A DNA stretch of 64,000 nt from JAFAXD01 sp035472475 (GTDB lineage Bacteria > Pseudomonadota > Alphaproteobacteria > Rhizobiales > Xanthobacteraceae), in contig DATIPA010000205.1 of NCBI GenBank assembly GCA_035472475.1, forward strand, positions 1-64,000. The letters are read 5' to 3'. Below the pieces are notes generated by a model. It was given only the letters and a program-made list of their open reading frames with translations. It ran no database searches and was not told the origin of the DNA. A program made the translations under genes and the position numbers. Shown piece after piece: positions 52,734 through 62,126 of this stretch (positions are counted from its first letter, which is position 1; every line of letters begins with the position of its first letter).

Positions 52734-53387
52734 ATGACCGATTTCATTCATACCAAGTCCGACCTCGAAATCGCGCTCAAGCGGCTCATTGCGGCCGATC
52801 CGCGGCTGGCGCCCGTGTTCGCGCGCGCCGGGCAGCCACCGCTGCGCCGGCGCGCCGGCGGCTTCGCCGGGCTCGCCTCGATCATTGTGGCACAACAGCT
52901 CTCGACCGCCAGCGCCAGCGCGATCTGGGGACGACTAAGCACAGCGTTCGATCCACTGCACCCAGCTGCCGTACGGCAGGCCCGCACGGCGAGGCTGCAG
53001 CGAATTGGGTTGTCGGCAGCCAAGATCAAATCGTTGAAAGCGATCGCAACGGCAATTGACAAAGGAGTGATCGACCTCGATGGGCTTGCCCAGAAGTCTG
53101 CCGACGAGGCGCACGCCGCCCTCATCGCGTTGCACGGCGTTGGCCCATGGACGGCCGACATCTACCTGTTGTTCTGTATCGGTCATGCCGACGCCTGGCC
53201 CGCCGGCGATCTCGCCCTGCAAGAGGCCGTGCGACACGCGATGGGGCTGCGGCAGCGGCCAACGAGTAAAGAAATGGGACCGCTCGCTGAGATTTGGCGC
53301 CCGCGCCGCGGGGTAGCGGCCTGCCTGCTATGGACTTATTATCGCGCCATCAAAGGGCGCGAGGCCGCGCCAATCCAACCGAATTGA
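52734..53387 (+). CDS. alkA: DNA-3-methyladenine glycosylase II
   Basis: 217 residues, HhH-GPD DNA glycosylase that removes alkylated bases. The helix-hairpin-helix is LHGVGPWTADIYLLF and the catalytic aspartate is in PAGDLALQEAV. It lacks the N-terminal regulatory domain and methylation-sensing cysteines of Ada. I start at the ATG at 52734; one at 52677 would add 19 residues of poor composition. Neither has a strong ribosome site. Confidence 0.9.
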   Translation: MTDFIHTKSDLEIALKRLIAADPRLAPVFARAGQPPLRRRAGGFAGLASIIVAQQLSTASASAIWGRLSTAFDPLHPAAVRQARTARLQRIGLSAAKIKSLKAIATAIDKGVIDLDGLAQKSADEAHAALIALHGVGPWTADIYLLFCIGHADAWPAGDLALQEAVRHAMGLRQRPTSKEMGPLAEIWRPRRGVAACLLWTYYRAIKGREAAPIQPN

Positions 53388-53474
53388 CGTTGATTGTGTA
53401 TTTGGTCGCATCGTTCGCGGGAACCGCTGTTTGTCCTTCGGCGGAGCCGCGAAACTTCCTGGGAGCGAGAGTGA

Positions 53475-54152
53475 ATGGCCGAACTTGACGGTCCACGGCT
53501 TGAGCCACGCCGTGGCCCCGCGCGTCAGCTCGTGGTGTTCCTGCATGGTTACGGAGCCGACGGCAACGACCTGATCGATATTGGACGGGCGTGGCAGCAG
53601 ATCCTGCCCGACGCGGCCTTCGTCTCCCCGCACGCTCCCGAACCGTGCGCACAAGCCCCGGTGGGCAGGCAGTGGTTCGCGCTCACCTTCCGCGATCCCG
53701 ACGAACGCTGGACCGGTGTCAACAAGGCCGCGCCCGCAGTTGAGCGATTTCTCAACGCGGAACTTGCGCGGCGCAGCTTGCCGCCGAGCGCGCTTGCCCT
53801 CGTCGGCTTCAGCCAGGGCACCATGATGTCGCTGCACGTCGGCCTGCGCCGGCCGATCGCGCCGGCGGCAATTGTCGGCTATTCGGGCATGCTGGTGCTG
53901 CCAAAGGACGGCCCCGCGCAAAGCGTGGCAAACGAGATCAAATCGCGGCCGCCGGTCTTGCTGGCGCATGGTGATCAGGATGAGCTCATTCCGCCACAGG
54001 CGCTGTTCCATGCTGCGCAGGGGCTCGCTCAACTCGGCGTGCCGGTCGAGTGGCACCTTTCGCCTGGAATAGGACACGGCATCGATGGCGAAGGCTTACG
54101 CCACGGCGGCGAATTTCTCGCACGACGCTTTCGCACGCCTATTTCGGCTTGA
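53475..54152 (+). CDS. Phospholipase/carboxylesterase
   Basis: 225 residues, alpha/beta hydrolase of the acyl-protein-thioesterase class. Oxyanion block VVFLHGYGADGND, nucleophile GFSQGT, Asp in LAHGDQDELIPP, His in PGIGHGID. Probably a cytosolic esterase; substrate unknown. GGGAG lies 7 bases upstream of the ATG. Its 3' end overlaps a small convergent gene by 14 bases. Confidence 0.92.
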   Translation: MAELDGPRLEPRRGPARQLVVFLHGYGADGNDLIDIGRAWQQILPDAAFVSPHAPEPCAQAPVGRQWFALTFRDPDERWTGVNKAAPAVERFLNAELARRSLPPSALALVGFSQGTMMSLHVGLRRPIAPAAIVGYSGMLVLPKDGPAQSVANEIKSRPPVLLAHGDQDELIPPQALFHAAQGLAQLGVPVEWHLSPGIGHGIDGEGLRHGGEFLARRFRTPISA

Positions 54153-54447
54153 CGGTCGGATCACCGCCCGGGCTTCCGGGCGCAGGCACGATCGGCATCT
54201 TGTCGCCGGTCGCCGGTGGCGCGACGTGAATACCGGAATCGACGTCGCTCGGCGGATGAATGACCCCGTCGGATTGATCCAACCGCTCGCTCAAACTTTG
54301 CCCGCGCTGCGGCCCGCGCTGAGCGTCGAACGACTTCGGCGCCCTCTGATCTGCCCCCGGGCCTGGCGGCCGGGACTGTGCAAACGCGCCCGTAGCGGTC
54401 GCTAGGACGAGCGCGACGGGCACCGTCAGGCGAAGGAAATTGCGCAT
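54139..54447 (-). CDS. Small exported protein, unknown
   Basis: 102 residues. A signal peptide (RNFLRLTVPVALVLATATGAFA) is followed by about 80 residues rich in Pro, Gly and Gln (SRPPGPGADQRAPKSFDAQRGPQRGQ...), likely disordered in the periplasm. I take the ATG at 54447 with GGGAGA just upstream. Its 3' end overlaps the convergent carboxylesterase gene by 14 bases. No family recognised. Confidence 0.6.
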   Translation of the reverse strand: MRNFLRLTVPVALVLATATGAFAQSRPPGPGADQRAPKSFDAQRGPQRGQSLSERLDQSDGVIHPPSDVDSGIHVAPPATGDKMPIVPAPGSPGGDPTVKPK

Positions 54448-54664
54448 CACGATCTCCCGCTTGGTCGATCGGGAAACGCCGAGGCCGCCATCGCAGTTCC
54501 CGTCCGCGCCCGCCTGCAAAACTGAAATATTCCAGAGGGTTCACAATCCTGTCACCTGTGCGTATAAACTCCCGGCACGCCTCGTTCTGCGGGGCGATTC
54601 GACCGGAGCGGCGGTGCTTGTGCTAAGCGCTTCGGGAGGATGGATGTAGACTTAGAGGCGTGAT

Positions 54665-55222
54665 TTGAACGCTCACGTATCGGTAAATGCTTGGCCGGCC
54701 CTGGTACTGAACGCGGACTTCCGTCCGCTGAGCTACTATCCCCTTTCGCTGTGGTGTTGGCAGGACGCGATCAAGGCGGTGTTTCTCGATCGCGTCAACA
54801 TCGTTGCTCACTACGAGAAGGCTGTGCGCAGCCCGAGCTTCGAGATGAAGCTGCCGAGCGTGGTGTCGCTCAAGAACTTCGTCAAACCGTCGACCCATCC
54901 GGCCTTCACGCGGTTCAACGTATTCCTGCGCGACAAGTTCTCCTGTCAGTATTGTTCTTCACGGGACGATCTCACGTTCGATCACATCGTGCCGCGATCG
55001 CGCGGCGGCCACACGACCTGGATCAACGTCGTCGCCGCCTGCTCGGACTGCAATCTCAAGAAAGGCAGCATGACTCCGGCCGAAGCCGGCATGTGGCCCT
55101 CCCAGATGCCGTTCCAGCCCTCGGTGCAGCACCTGCATCGTAACGGGCGGCTGTTCCCGCCGAACTATCTGCACGACAGCTGGCTCGACTATCTCTATTG
55201 GGATACGGAACTGGAGCCGTAA
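54665..55222 (+). CDS. HNH endonuclease
   Basis: 185 residues. The HNH zinc motif is clear: CQYCSSRDDLTFDHIVPRSRGG with a second CxxC in ACSDCNLKK. TTG start at 54665 is set by an in-frame TAG at 54653 and an AGAGG site 6 bases upstream; relatives begin NAHVS as here. Widespread single-domain HNH proteins of this kind in rhizobia are of unknown role and are not part of a restriction system here. Confidence 0.9.
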   Translation: MNAHVSVNAWPALVLNADFRPLSYYPLSLWCWQDAIKAVFLDRVNIVAHYEKAVRSPSFEMKLPSVVSLKNFVKPSTHPAFTRFNVFLRDKFSCQYCSSRDDLTFDHIVPRSRGGHTTWINVVAACSDCNLKKGSMTPAEAGMWPSQMPFQPSVQHLHRNGRLFPPNYLHDSWLDYLYWDTELEP

Positions 55223-55313
55223 GCGTTCGCGCGGTCTGGCTTTTCGCTCGAGAAATCTCCGTCCTGCACAATCCAATGAAGCCGTTGCGATCACGCGCCC
55301 TGCAGAGGCGACT

Positions 55314-56495
55314 ATGACGCCCCCCAGGGATGCGTTTCCGCGGTTGCGCGACGCGCTGCCGCCGTTCCTCGACTGGATCAGGACCGACGCATTGCCGTTC
55401 TGGGGCAGCGCCGGGGTCGATTGGGCGCGCGGCGGATTTCATGAGCGTCTCGACCTCGATGGGCGCCCGATCGAGCAGGTCCCCAAGCGAGTGATGGTGC
55501 AAGGTCGTCAGCTTTACGTCCATTGCCACGCCGGATTGCTCGGTTGGTATCCGGACGCGCGGCGGCTCGCCGACCGCTGCGTCGACTACATGCTGGCTTC
55601 ATTCTATCGACCCGACGGCAAACCAGGTTTCGTGTTTTCGCTCGCGCCAGATGGTCGCGTCGCCGACGCGACCCGCGACCTTTACGCGAATGCCTTCGCG
55701 CTTCTGGGACTTGCCTGGTACCACCGCCTGACCGGCGAGCGCGAAGTGCTCGAGGTCGCTGATACGATCCTCGCGTTTCTGGACGACGACCTGCGGTCCA
55801 GGCATGGCGGCTACCTCGATGCGATGCCGCCGCGCGATGCGATCCGCCGGCAAAACCCGCATATGCATCTCTTCGAAGCGCTGCTTGCGCTCGAGCAGGC
55901 GACCGGCGATCCCAAGTATCTCGCGCGCGCCGCGGCGTTGTTTGAACTGTTCTCCACCAGATTCTTCCAACCCGAGAGCGGAACGCTGTGCGAATACCTG
56001 AGCGATGAGCTGTCCCCGCTTGCTGACGCGCGGGGCCGGGTGGCCGAACCAGGCCATCACTACGAGTGGATCTGGCTGTTGCGCAATTTTGCGCGCGCGT
56101 CCGGACGCGACGTCGAGATGTTCTGCGCGGCGCTTTATGAGCATGCCGACCGTTATGGCTGGGACCCGCAGGGCTATATCGTCGACGAAGTGGACCGTTC
56201 AGGAGCGGTGGTGAAAAGCGATCGGCGTTCATGGCCGCATACGGAAGGCCTTAAGGCGAACGTCGTGGAAGGCGAGCGCGGGCGGGCCGGTTGTGATCAG
56301 ACGGCGGTGCGCTGTCTCACTCGCCTCGCCGAAACTTTCATCGGACGGCCGACACGCGGCGGTTGGATCGATCATGTCGACGCCGCCGGTGCTCCGATTG
56401 TCAACATGATGCCGGCGAGCACGCTCTATCACCTGTTCGGCGCCGCCACGGAGGCTGCACGGGTGACGAACCTCGCCGGTCGCATCGGAACCTGA
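55314..56495 (+). CDS. AGE-family sugar epimerase/isomerase
   Basis: 393 residues, N-acylglucosamine 2-epimerase family with an (alpha/alpha)6 barrel. NPHMHLFEALLAL, HHYEWIWLL and WPHTEGLKANV carry the catalytic and metal residues of the fold. Members use mannose-6-P, mannose, cellobiose or GlcNAc; which one cannot be told. Neighbouring UDP-sugar genes suggest a cell-surface sugar role. The next gene converges 5 bases on. Confidence 0.85.
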   Translation: MTPPRDAFPRLRDALPPFLDWIRTDALPFWGSAGVDWARGGFHERLDLDGRPIEQVPKRVMVQGRQLYVHCHAGLLGWYPDARRLADRCVDYMLASFYRPDGKPGFVFSLAPDGRVADATRDLYANAFALLGLAWYHRLTGEREVLEVADTILAFLDDDLRSRHGGYLDAMPPRDAIRRQNPHMHLFEALLALEQATGDPKYLARAAALFELFSTRFFQPESGTLCEYLSDELSPLADARGRVAEPGHHYEWIWLLRNFARASGRDVEMFCAALYEHADRYGWDPQGYIVDEVDRSGAVVKSDRRSWPHTEGLKANVVEGERGRAGCDQTAVRCLTRLAETFIGRPTRGGWIDHVDAAGAPIVNMMPASTLYHLFGAATEAARVTNLAGRIGT

Positions 56496-56500
56496 TTCAG

Positions 56501-57511
56501 TCACACGCCGTAGTAGGCCCGATACCAAGCCACGAACTCAGCCACCCCCTTTGCCACCGGAGTGTCGGGGCGAAAGCCCGTCAGCCGCGCGAGCAAATCG
56601 GTATCGGCAAATGTTGCCGGCACATCACCAGGCTGCATCGGCAGATAATTTCGCACCGACTTTTTGCCGATGCTGTTCTCGATCGCCTCGATGAATGTGA
56701 GGAGCCCGACCGGTTGCCCGTTGCCAATGTTGACTACACGATAAGGCGCGGCCGGGCTTAGCCCGAGCGTCTCATCGGGTAGATCGTGCGCCACAGGAGC
56801 GGCCGGAATCGCGTCGACCAGCAGCACAATCCCCTTGGCAATATCGTCCACATAAGTGAAATCGCGATCCATTTCGCCGTAGTTGTAAACATCGATTGGC
56901 GCATCCTCGAGAATCGCCTTGGTGAACTTGAACAGCGCCATATCCGGCCGGCCCCAGGGGCCGTAGACACTGAAAAACCTGAACACGGTTGTCGGGATTT
57001 TCCAGAGATGGGCATAACAATGCGCCATCCCTTCGGTGGCCTTCTTGGTGGCGGCATAAAGCGTCAACGGGTGATCGGTGCGATCACTTTCCTCGAACGG
57101 CATTTTGGTATTGGCGCCGTACACCGAGCTCGTTGATGCAAGCAGGAGATGCTTGGGCTGATATTCGCGCGCCAGCTCCAATAGATTGAACGTGCCGACC
57201 ACATTGGCATCGATGTAGGCGCGCGGATTCTCGACGCTGTAGCGAACGCCCGCCTGTGCGGCGAGGTGGATCACCACGTCCGGACTGCTGTCCCGGTAGA
57301 CGCCCGTCAACGCCTGCATATCCTCCAGCATCAGCTCGTGGGCGGAAAAGCCAGGAGATTGCAGCAGCAGGCCGTGGCGGCGCCGCTTCAGCGCGACATC
57401 GTAATAGGGTGTCATGCCGTCGACGCCAACGACCTGATGCCCCGCCCGGATCAGCCGGTTGGCAACATGAAATCCGATGAAGCCGGCGGTACCAGTCACC
57501 AGGAAGCGCAC
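56501..57511 (-). CDS. UDP-sugar 4-epimerase (UDP-glucuronate/UDP-GlcNAcA type)
   Basis: 336 residues, extended SDR. NAD site VTGTAGFIGFHVANRL, catalytic YAATKKATE and FFSVYGPWGRPDMALF match the glucuronate/GlcNAcA 4-epimerase class. Next to a WbpA-type dehydrogenase it may turn UDP-GlcNAcA into UDP-GalNAcA for a polysaccharide. Same strand as the dehydrogenase, 134 bases after it. Confidence 0.88.
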   Translation of the reverse strand: MRFLVTGTAGFIGFHVANRLIRAGHQVVGVDGMTPYYDVALKRRRHGLLLQSPGFSAHELMLEDMQALTGVYRDSSPDVVIHLAAQAGVRYSVENPRAYIDANVVGTFNLLELAREYQPKHLLLASTSSVYGANTKMPFEESDRTDHPLTLYAATKKATEGMAHCYAHLWKIPTTVFRFFSVYGPWGRPDMALFKFTKAILEDAPIDVYNYGEMDRDFTYVDDIAKGIVLLVDAIPAAPVAHDLPDETLGLSPAAPYRVVNIGNGQPVGLLTFIEAIENSIGKKSVRNYLPMQPGDVPATFADTDLLARLTGFRPDTPVAKGVAEFVAWYRAYYGV

Positions 57512-57645
57512 GGCGTCTTCTCCATCTGGCGGCTTTCAAAGGATCTCAACGCTCGGCGTCCGATCAATGGCCTCGGCCGCCGGGAGACTGCACCCGGAGC
57601 ACGCTCAATCACGCAGTTGAGCCGTGGTCTGGTTCAAGCTAGCCA

Positions 57646-58980
57646 TCATGCCTTCACGACGTGATCGCCAGCAACCCCGGCGCGTGCGCATGCGTTGCGG
57701 GTGTCGACAATCAGTCGTGCGTGCTTGGCAAGCGTAGCGTAGTCGACACCGTCGTGATCGGTCGCGATCAACACCGCGTCGTACCCGCGAATGGCCTCCG
57801 CGTCCCACTTTATTGACGGCCGCCCCGCAAGCTTCGGATGGTCCCGCGTTTTCGGAATTGCCGCGACGTGAGGATCAAAGAATGCGGTCTTGGCTCCCTC
57901 GCGCTCCAACAGCTCAATCAGTTTGAACGCCGGGCTTTCCCGAATATCTTCGACGTTTTTCTTGTAGGCGATGCCCACGATCAGAACCGTCGCGTCGCGC
58001 AGCCCGCGCCCATAGCGTTTATTGAGGGCATCGGCCAGCTTGCCGACCACGTAACGCGGCATCGAGATGTTGATTTCACCCGCGAGCTCGATAAAGCGCG
58101 TGGAAATCTCGTATTCGCGCGCTTTCCACGTCAGATAGAACGGATCGATTGGAATGCAGTGCCCGCCGAGGCCAGGACCCGGATAAAACGGCATATACCC
58201 AAACGGCTTCGATTTGGCGGCTTCGATGACCTCCCAGACATCGATGCCCATCGCGTCATAGATCACTTTGAGTTCGTTCACGAGCGCGATGTTGACCGCG
58301 CGAAAGATGTTCTCGGTCAGCTTGACCGCCTCGGCAACCTTGGTCGACGACACCGGGATCGTTCGATTGACGATCGCTCCGTACATCGCGCTTGCAAGTT
58401 TCAGCGCCGCCGGATCGTCGCCGCCTACGACCTTTGGAATCGATTTGGTCGAGAAGTCCTGATTGCCGGGATCCTCACGTTCCGGCGAGAACGCGAGGTA
58501 AAAGTCCCGCCCGCTCTTGAGGCCGTTTCGCTCCAAGATCGGCTTGATCACTTCGATCGTGGTGCCGGGCCAGGTCGTCGACTCGAGCACAATGAGTTGT
58601 CCCCGCCGCAGATGCGGCGCGATCGCCTGCGCGGTTCCCTCGACATAGCTCAGGTCGGGCTCGCGATGCGCCGTCAACGGCGTCGGCACGCAGATCACAA
58701 TCGCATCGGCCTGGCTCAGATCGGAAATCTTGGCGGTTGCGCGCAAGCGTTCGGCTTGCACGGCAGCGGCGATCGCTTCGCCAGGAATGTGTTTGAGATA
58801 GCTTTTGCCGCCGTTGACCGCGTCGACCTTTTCGCGATCGATGTCGAACCCAATGACGCGAAAGCCGGCAGTCCAGGCCGCGAGCGCGAGCGGCATCCCG
58901 ACATAGCCGAGGCCGATGATGCCGATCGTGGCCCGCTTTTGACGGTAGAGCGCTTCCAGGTCAGATGAGGAATCGGTCAT
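57646..58980 (-). CDS. wbpA: UDP-N-acetylglucosamine 6-dehydrogenase (WbpA type)
   Basis: 444 residues. NAD site GLGYVGMPLALAAW; TPLTAHREPDLSYVEGT and GKSYLKHIPGE are typical of the WbpA class rather than UDP-glucose dehydrogenase; the catalytic cysteine lies in GPGLGGHCIPIDPFYL. It oxidises UDP-GlcNAc to the uronic acid for surface polysaccharide. Start ATG at 58980. Forms a likely pair with the UDP-sugar epimerase downstream. Confidence 0.92.
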   Translation of the reverse strand: MTDSSSDLEALYRQKRATIGIIGLGYVGMPLALAAWTAGFRVIGFDIDREKVDAVNGGKSYLKHIPGEAIAAAVQAERLRATAKISDLSQADAIVICVPTPLTAHREPDLSYVEGTAQAIAPHLRRGQLIVLESTTWPGTTIEVIKPILERNGLKSGRDFYLAFSPEREDPGNQDFSTKSIPKVVGGDDPAALKLASAMYGAIVNRTIPVSSTKVAEAVKLTENIFRAVNIALVNELKVIYDAMGIDVWEVIEAAKSKPFGYMPFYPGPGLGGHCIPIDPFYLTWKAREYEISTRFIELAGEINISMPRYVVGKLADALNKRYGRGLRDATVLIVGIAYKKNVEDIRESPAFKLIELLEREGAKTAFFDPHVAAIPKTRDHPKLAGRPSIKWDAEAIRGYDAVLIATDHDGVDYATLAKHARLIVDTRNACARAGVAGDHVVKA

Positions 58981-59112
58981 TGCAGCCTGGCTTGGCAACA
59001 AAGGGCTCCCGCGTTCATCGCGCGCTTCCATGTCATATCTGAACCAAATTTGCCAATGGTTTCAGGCGCCCTCCGGATAACTCGCGCCGGCCGAGGGGGC
59101 GATGTCGGTTCT

Positions 59113-59141
59113 TTGACGGCGCTGACGCCAGTCGATATAGC
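59113..59141 (+). promoter_or_regulatory. Promoter of carA
   Basis: -35 TTGACG (59113-59118), 17-base spacer, -10 TATAGC (59136-59141). The ATG at 59148 lies 7 bases after the -10, so the transcript would start at or within a base or two of the start codon. Confidence 0.6.
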
Positions 59142-59147
59142 TCGCGC

Positions 59148-60338
59148 ATGACTCGCGAACCGAGTGCCGCGTCTTGGACGGAGATCGTACCGACGGCGCT
59201 GTTGGTGCTTGCCGACGGCACCGTGCTCGAGGGAACTGGCTTTGGCGCCGTCGGTCACGCAGTGGGCGAGGTTTGCTTCAACACCGCGATGACGGGATAC
59301 CAGGAAATTCTCACCGATCCGTCGTACGCCGGGCAGATCATCACATTCACGTTTCCGCACATCGGCAACGTCGGTACCAACGACGAAGATATCGAGACCG
59401 TCAACATGGCGGCGACGCCCGGTGCGCGCGGCGTCGTGTTGGGCACGGCGATCACCGCGCCCTCGAACTATCGCGCCGCACAGCACCTCGACGAATGGCT
59501 GAGACGACGCGGCATCATCGGCCTGTCCGGCATCGATACGCGCGCACTGACGAGCCTCATCCGCACCAAGGGCATGCCTAACGCGGTGATCGCGCACGCC
59601 CCTGATGGCCGGTTCGACCGCGATGCTCTGAACCGGGAGGCGCGCGCGTGGCCCGGCCTTGTCGGCATGGATCTGGTTCCGATGGTCACCTCGGCGCAGC
59701 GCTTTACCTGGGACGAAACCCCGTGGGCGTGGGGCACGGGCTATGGCCGGCAGGAAGCGCCGGAGTTTCATGTCGTTGCCGTCGACTACGGCATCAAGCG
59801 GAACATCCTGCGGCTCCTCGCCGGCACCGGCTCCAAGGTGACGGTGGTGCCGGCGCAAACCTCCGCCGCCGACATTCTGGCGCTCGAACCCGATGGCGTG
59901 TTTCTCTCGAACGGGCCGGGCGATCCTGCGGCGACCGGTGAGTACGCAGTGCCGGTTATCAGCAGCCTGATCGACAGCGGAATTCCAACGTTCGGGATCT
60001 GTCTTGGCCATCAGATGCTCGGCATCGCACTCGGCGGCCGCACCCAGAAAATGCATCAGGGTCATCACGGCGCGAACCATCCGGTCAAAGACCTCGCGAC
60101 CGGAAAGGTCGAAATCACGTCCATGAATCACGGTTTTGCGGTCGAGCGCGAAAGCTTGCCGGCGGGCGTCAAGGAAACACACATCTCGCTGTTCGACGGC
60201 TCGAACTGTGGCATCGCACTCGGGGATCGACCGGTGTTCTCGGTGCAATATCATCCCGAGGCATCGCCCGGACCGCGCGACAGCCATTATCTGTTCGACC
60301 AGTTCGCGCGATTGATGCGCGCGAAGAAGCGCCGCTAA
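59148..60338 (+). CDS. carA: Carbamoyl-phosphate synthase small subunit
   Basis: 396 residues. The glutamine amidotransferase subunit that supplies ammonia to CarB for arginine and pyrimidine synthesis. The nucleophile cysteine is in FGICLGHQMLG and the His-Glu pair in QYHPEASPGP; the N-terminal domain has CFNTAMTGYQEILTDPSY. The start matches relatives (LLVLADGTVLEG near residue 20). There is no ribosome site and the promoter abuts the ATG, so the mRNA is probably leaderless. Confidence 0.96.
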   Translation: MTREPSAASWTEIVPTALLVLADGTVLEGTGFGAVGHAVGEVCFNTAMTGYQEILTDPSYAGQIITFTFPHIGNVGTNDEDIETVNMAATPGARGVVLGTAITAPSNYRAAQHLDEWLRRRGIIGLSGIDTRALTSLIRTKGMPNAVIAHAPDGRFDRDALNREARAWPGLVGMDLVPMVTSAQRFTWDETPWAWGTGYGRQEAPEFHVVAVDYGIKRNILRLLAGTGSKVTVVPAQTSAADILALEPDGVFLSNGPGDPAATGEYAVPVISSLIDSGIPTFGICLGHQMLGIALGGRTQKMHQGHHGANHPVKDLATGKVEITSMNHGFAVERESLPAGVKETHISLFDGSNCGIALGDRPVFSVQYHPEASPGPRDSHYLFDQFARLMRAKKRR

Positions 60339-60412
60339 GCTTGCAACAGCGATCGAGTGATTTGAAAATATCCGGGGATCGCTGGCGCCAAAGCTGACGC
60401 GCGGTACGGCGA

Positions 60413-60487
<75 letters not shown>

Positions 60488-60498
60488 GAAGTCCCGGT

Positions 60499-60527
60499 GC
60501 TATATCGACTCGCCGCGAACGAAGCAA
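60499..60527 (-). promoter_or_regulatory. Promoter of tRNA-Val
   Basis: On the minus strand -35 TTGCTT (60527-60522), 17-base spacer, -10 TATAGC (60504-60499), 11 bases before the mature 5' end of the tRNA. Confidence 0.55.
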
Positions 60528-60619
60528 GCACGCGCGAAAGGGGCAGGTCCGTGGTCCCCGACGGGCTGCCGGCCAACGTCAGGCGGAACGTGTCGGTGCT
60601 TAGCGAGAAATCAAACGAC

Positions 60620-60979
60620 CTACGCGGCAAGCATCTTCTGCACTTCGTTGACCAGCTCACGCAGATGAAACGGCTTCGACAGAACTTTAGCGTGGCGCGG
60701 CGCGGTGGAGTCCGGATTGAGCGCGACCGAGGCGAAACCAGTGATGAACATGATCTTAATGTCGGGATCGAGTTCGGCGGCCCGGCGGGCCAATTCGATG
60801 CCGTCCATCTCCGGCATGACGATGTCGGTCAAAAGCAACTCGAACGGTTCCTCGCGCAGCCGTTGATAGGCCGACAAACCGTTGTCGTAGGAGATGACGT
60901 CAAAGCCGGCGTTCTGCAGCGCCTTCAGCAGGAAGCGCCGCATATCGGTGTCGTCTTCAGCCAATAGAATCTTCGTCAT
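60620..60979 (-). CDS. cpdR: Response regulator CpdR
   Basis: 119 residues, a lone receiver domain. ILLAEDDTDMRRFLLKAL holds the acidic pocket, the phosphoryl-acceptor Asp is in LLTDIVMPEMDG, and KVLSKPFHLRELV holds the lysine. CpdR in Caulobacter and rhizobia directs ClpXP to the cell pole and controls CtrA breakdown during the cell cycle; it is conserved in nearly all Rhizobiales. Start ATG at 60979; the frame is open to 61039 but unsupported. Confidence 0.95.
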   Translation of the reverse strand: MTKILLAEDDTDMRRFLLKALQNAGFDVISYDNGLSAYQRLREEPFELLLTDIVMPEMDGIELARRAAELDPDIKIMFITGFASVALNPDSTAPRHAKVLSKPFHLRELVNEVQKMLAA

Positions 60980-61198
60980 GTCACGCGGCCCGCCCACCCC
61001 AGTTACGCAGAACCACGGGAGCCACGGCACGTGCCTCACCCCGTTCTTGTCCCATAAGCCAGCAGGGCGGTAAACACGGGGTGAATTGCATGGGCTTGGC
61101 GCCTTAAGCGCTTCGTGTGAACAATGTCATGCCTAAGACCTGGTAAAGTGCTATGACGAGCCGGGGCATTCACCAAGCCTTGGTCCTCGACATTCATC

Positions 61199-62086
61199 AT
61201 GACTGCAGCCCACGACGAGCTCGATCCGCCGTTCGAAATCCTTGAACCGCAGCACTGGCGCGGCCCGATTGTTTTCAATTCCCCGCACAGCGGCAGTGTA
61301 TATCCGCGCGCCTTCCTGGCCCACGCCCAGCTTGACCTCGGAACCCTCCGGCGGTCGGAAGATTCGTTCGTCGACGAATTATTCGGTGGCGTTGTTGGGT
61401 GCGGTTTCCCGCTCATGCGCGCTCACTTCCCGCGCTGTTACGTCGACGTCAACCGCGAGCCCTACGAGCTCGACCCGCGCATGTTCGAGGGCCGGTTGCC
61501 GTCGTTTGCAAACACGCGCTCGATGCGGGTCGCCGGCGGGCTCGGTACCGTAGCGCGGGTCGTCGGCGACGCTCATGAGATCTACGACCAGCGCATCCCG
61601 GTCGACGATGCGTTGCAGCGGATCGAAGGCCTCTACAAGCCTTATCACCGGGCGCTGCGCCGCCTGATCACCGGGCTGCATCGGGATTTCGGGGCGGCCG
61701 TTTTGCTCGACTGCCATTCCATGCCGTCGGTCGCGGGAAACAAGGATGACCGACCGCGGGCCGATTTCGTGCTCGGGGACCGGTATGGCACCAGCTGCGT
61801 TCCGGTCATCGCCGAGACAATCGACGCCGTGCTGACCGGCTTCGGCTACACGGTCAGCCGGAACAAGCCTTATGCGGGGGGCTTCATCACCGAGCACTAT
61901 GGCAACCCCTCGGTCGGCGTGCATGCCATCCAGCTCGAGGTCAATCGCGCCCTCTATATGGACGAGCGCCGCTATGAGCGGTCGGAGAGCTTTGCCAAGC
62001 TAGCCGCCCACCTGGTCGCGCTGGCAGAGCGGACGGCGGAGATCCCGCTGGAAGAGATGCGCCCATATCAGGCGGCCGCCGAATAG
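61199..62086 (+). CDS. N-formylglutamate amidohydrolase family protein
   Basis: 295 residues, HutG-type hydrolase. NSPHSGSVYPRAF, DPRMFEGRLPSFANTRS and DCHSMPSVAGN are the family's metal-site blocks. It would release glutamate and formate in histidine breakdown, but no other hut genes lie near, so the substrate could be another N-formyl compound. It is divergent from cpdR. Confidence 0.88.
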   Translation: MTAAHDELDPPFEILEPQHWRGPIVFNSPHSGSVYPRAFLAHAQLDLGTLRRSEDSFVDELFGGVVGCGFPLMRAHFPRCYVDVNREPYELDPRMFEGRLPSFANTRSMRVAGGLGTVARVVGDAHEIYDQRIPVDDALQRIEGLYKPYHRALRRLITGLHRDFGAAVLLDCHSMPSVAGNKDDRPRADFVLGDRYGTSCVPVIAETIDAVLTGFGYTVSRNKPYAGGFITEHYGNPSVGVHAIQLEVNRALYMDERRYERSESFAKLAAHLVALAERTAEIPLEEMRPYQAAAE

Positions 62087-62126
62087 GTAATGTAGGCCAT
62101 CGCCGCGTGTGGCTGACGCGGTCAAG

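Noticed and set aside
54640..54663. A seven-codon mini-ORF upstream of the HNH gene
   Set aside because: Its GGGAGG lies directly against the ATG and there is no sign of selection. It is noted only because the HNH gene's own start is TTG.
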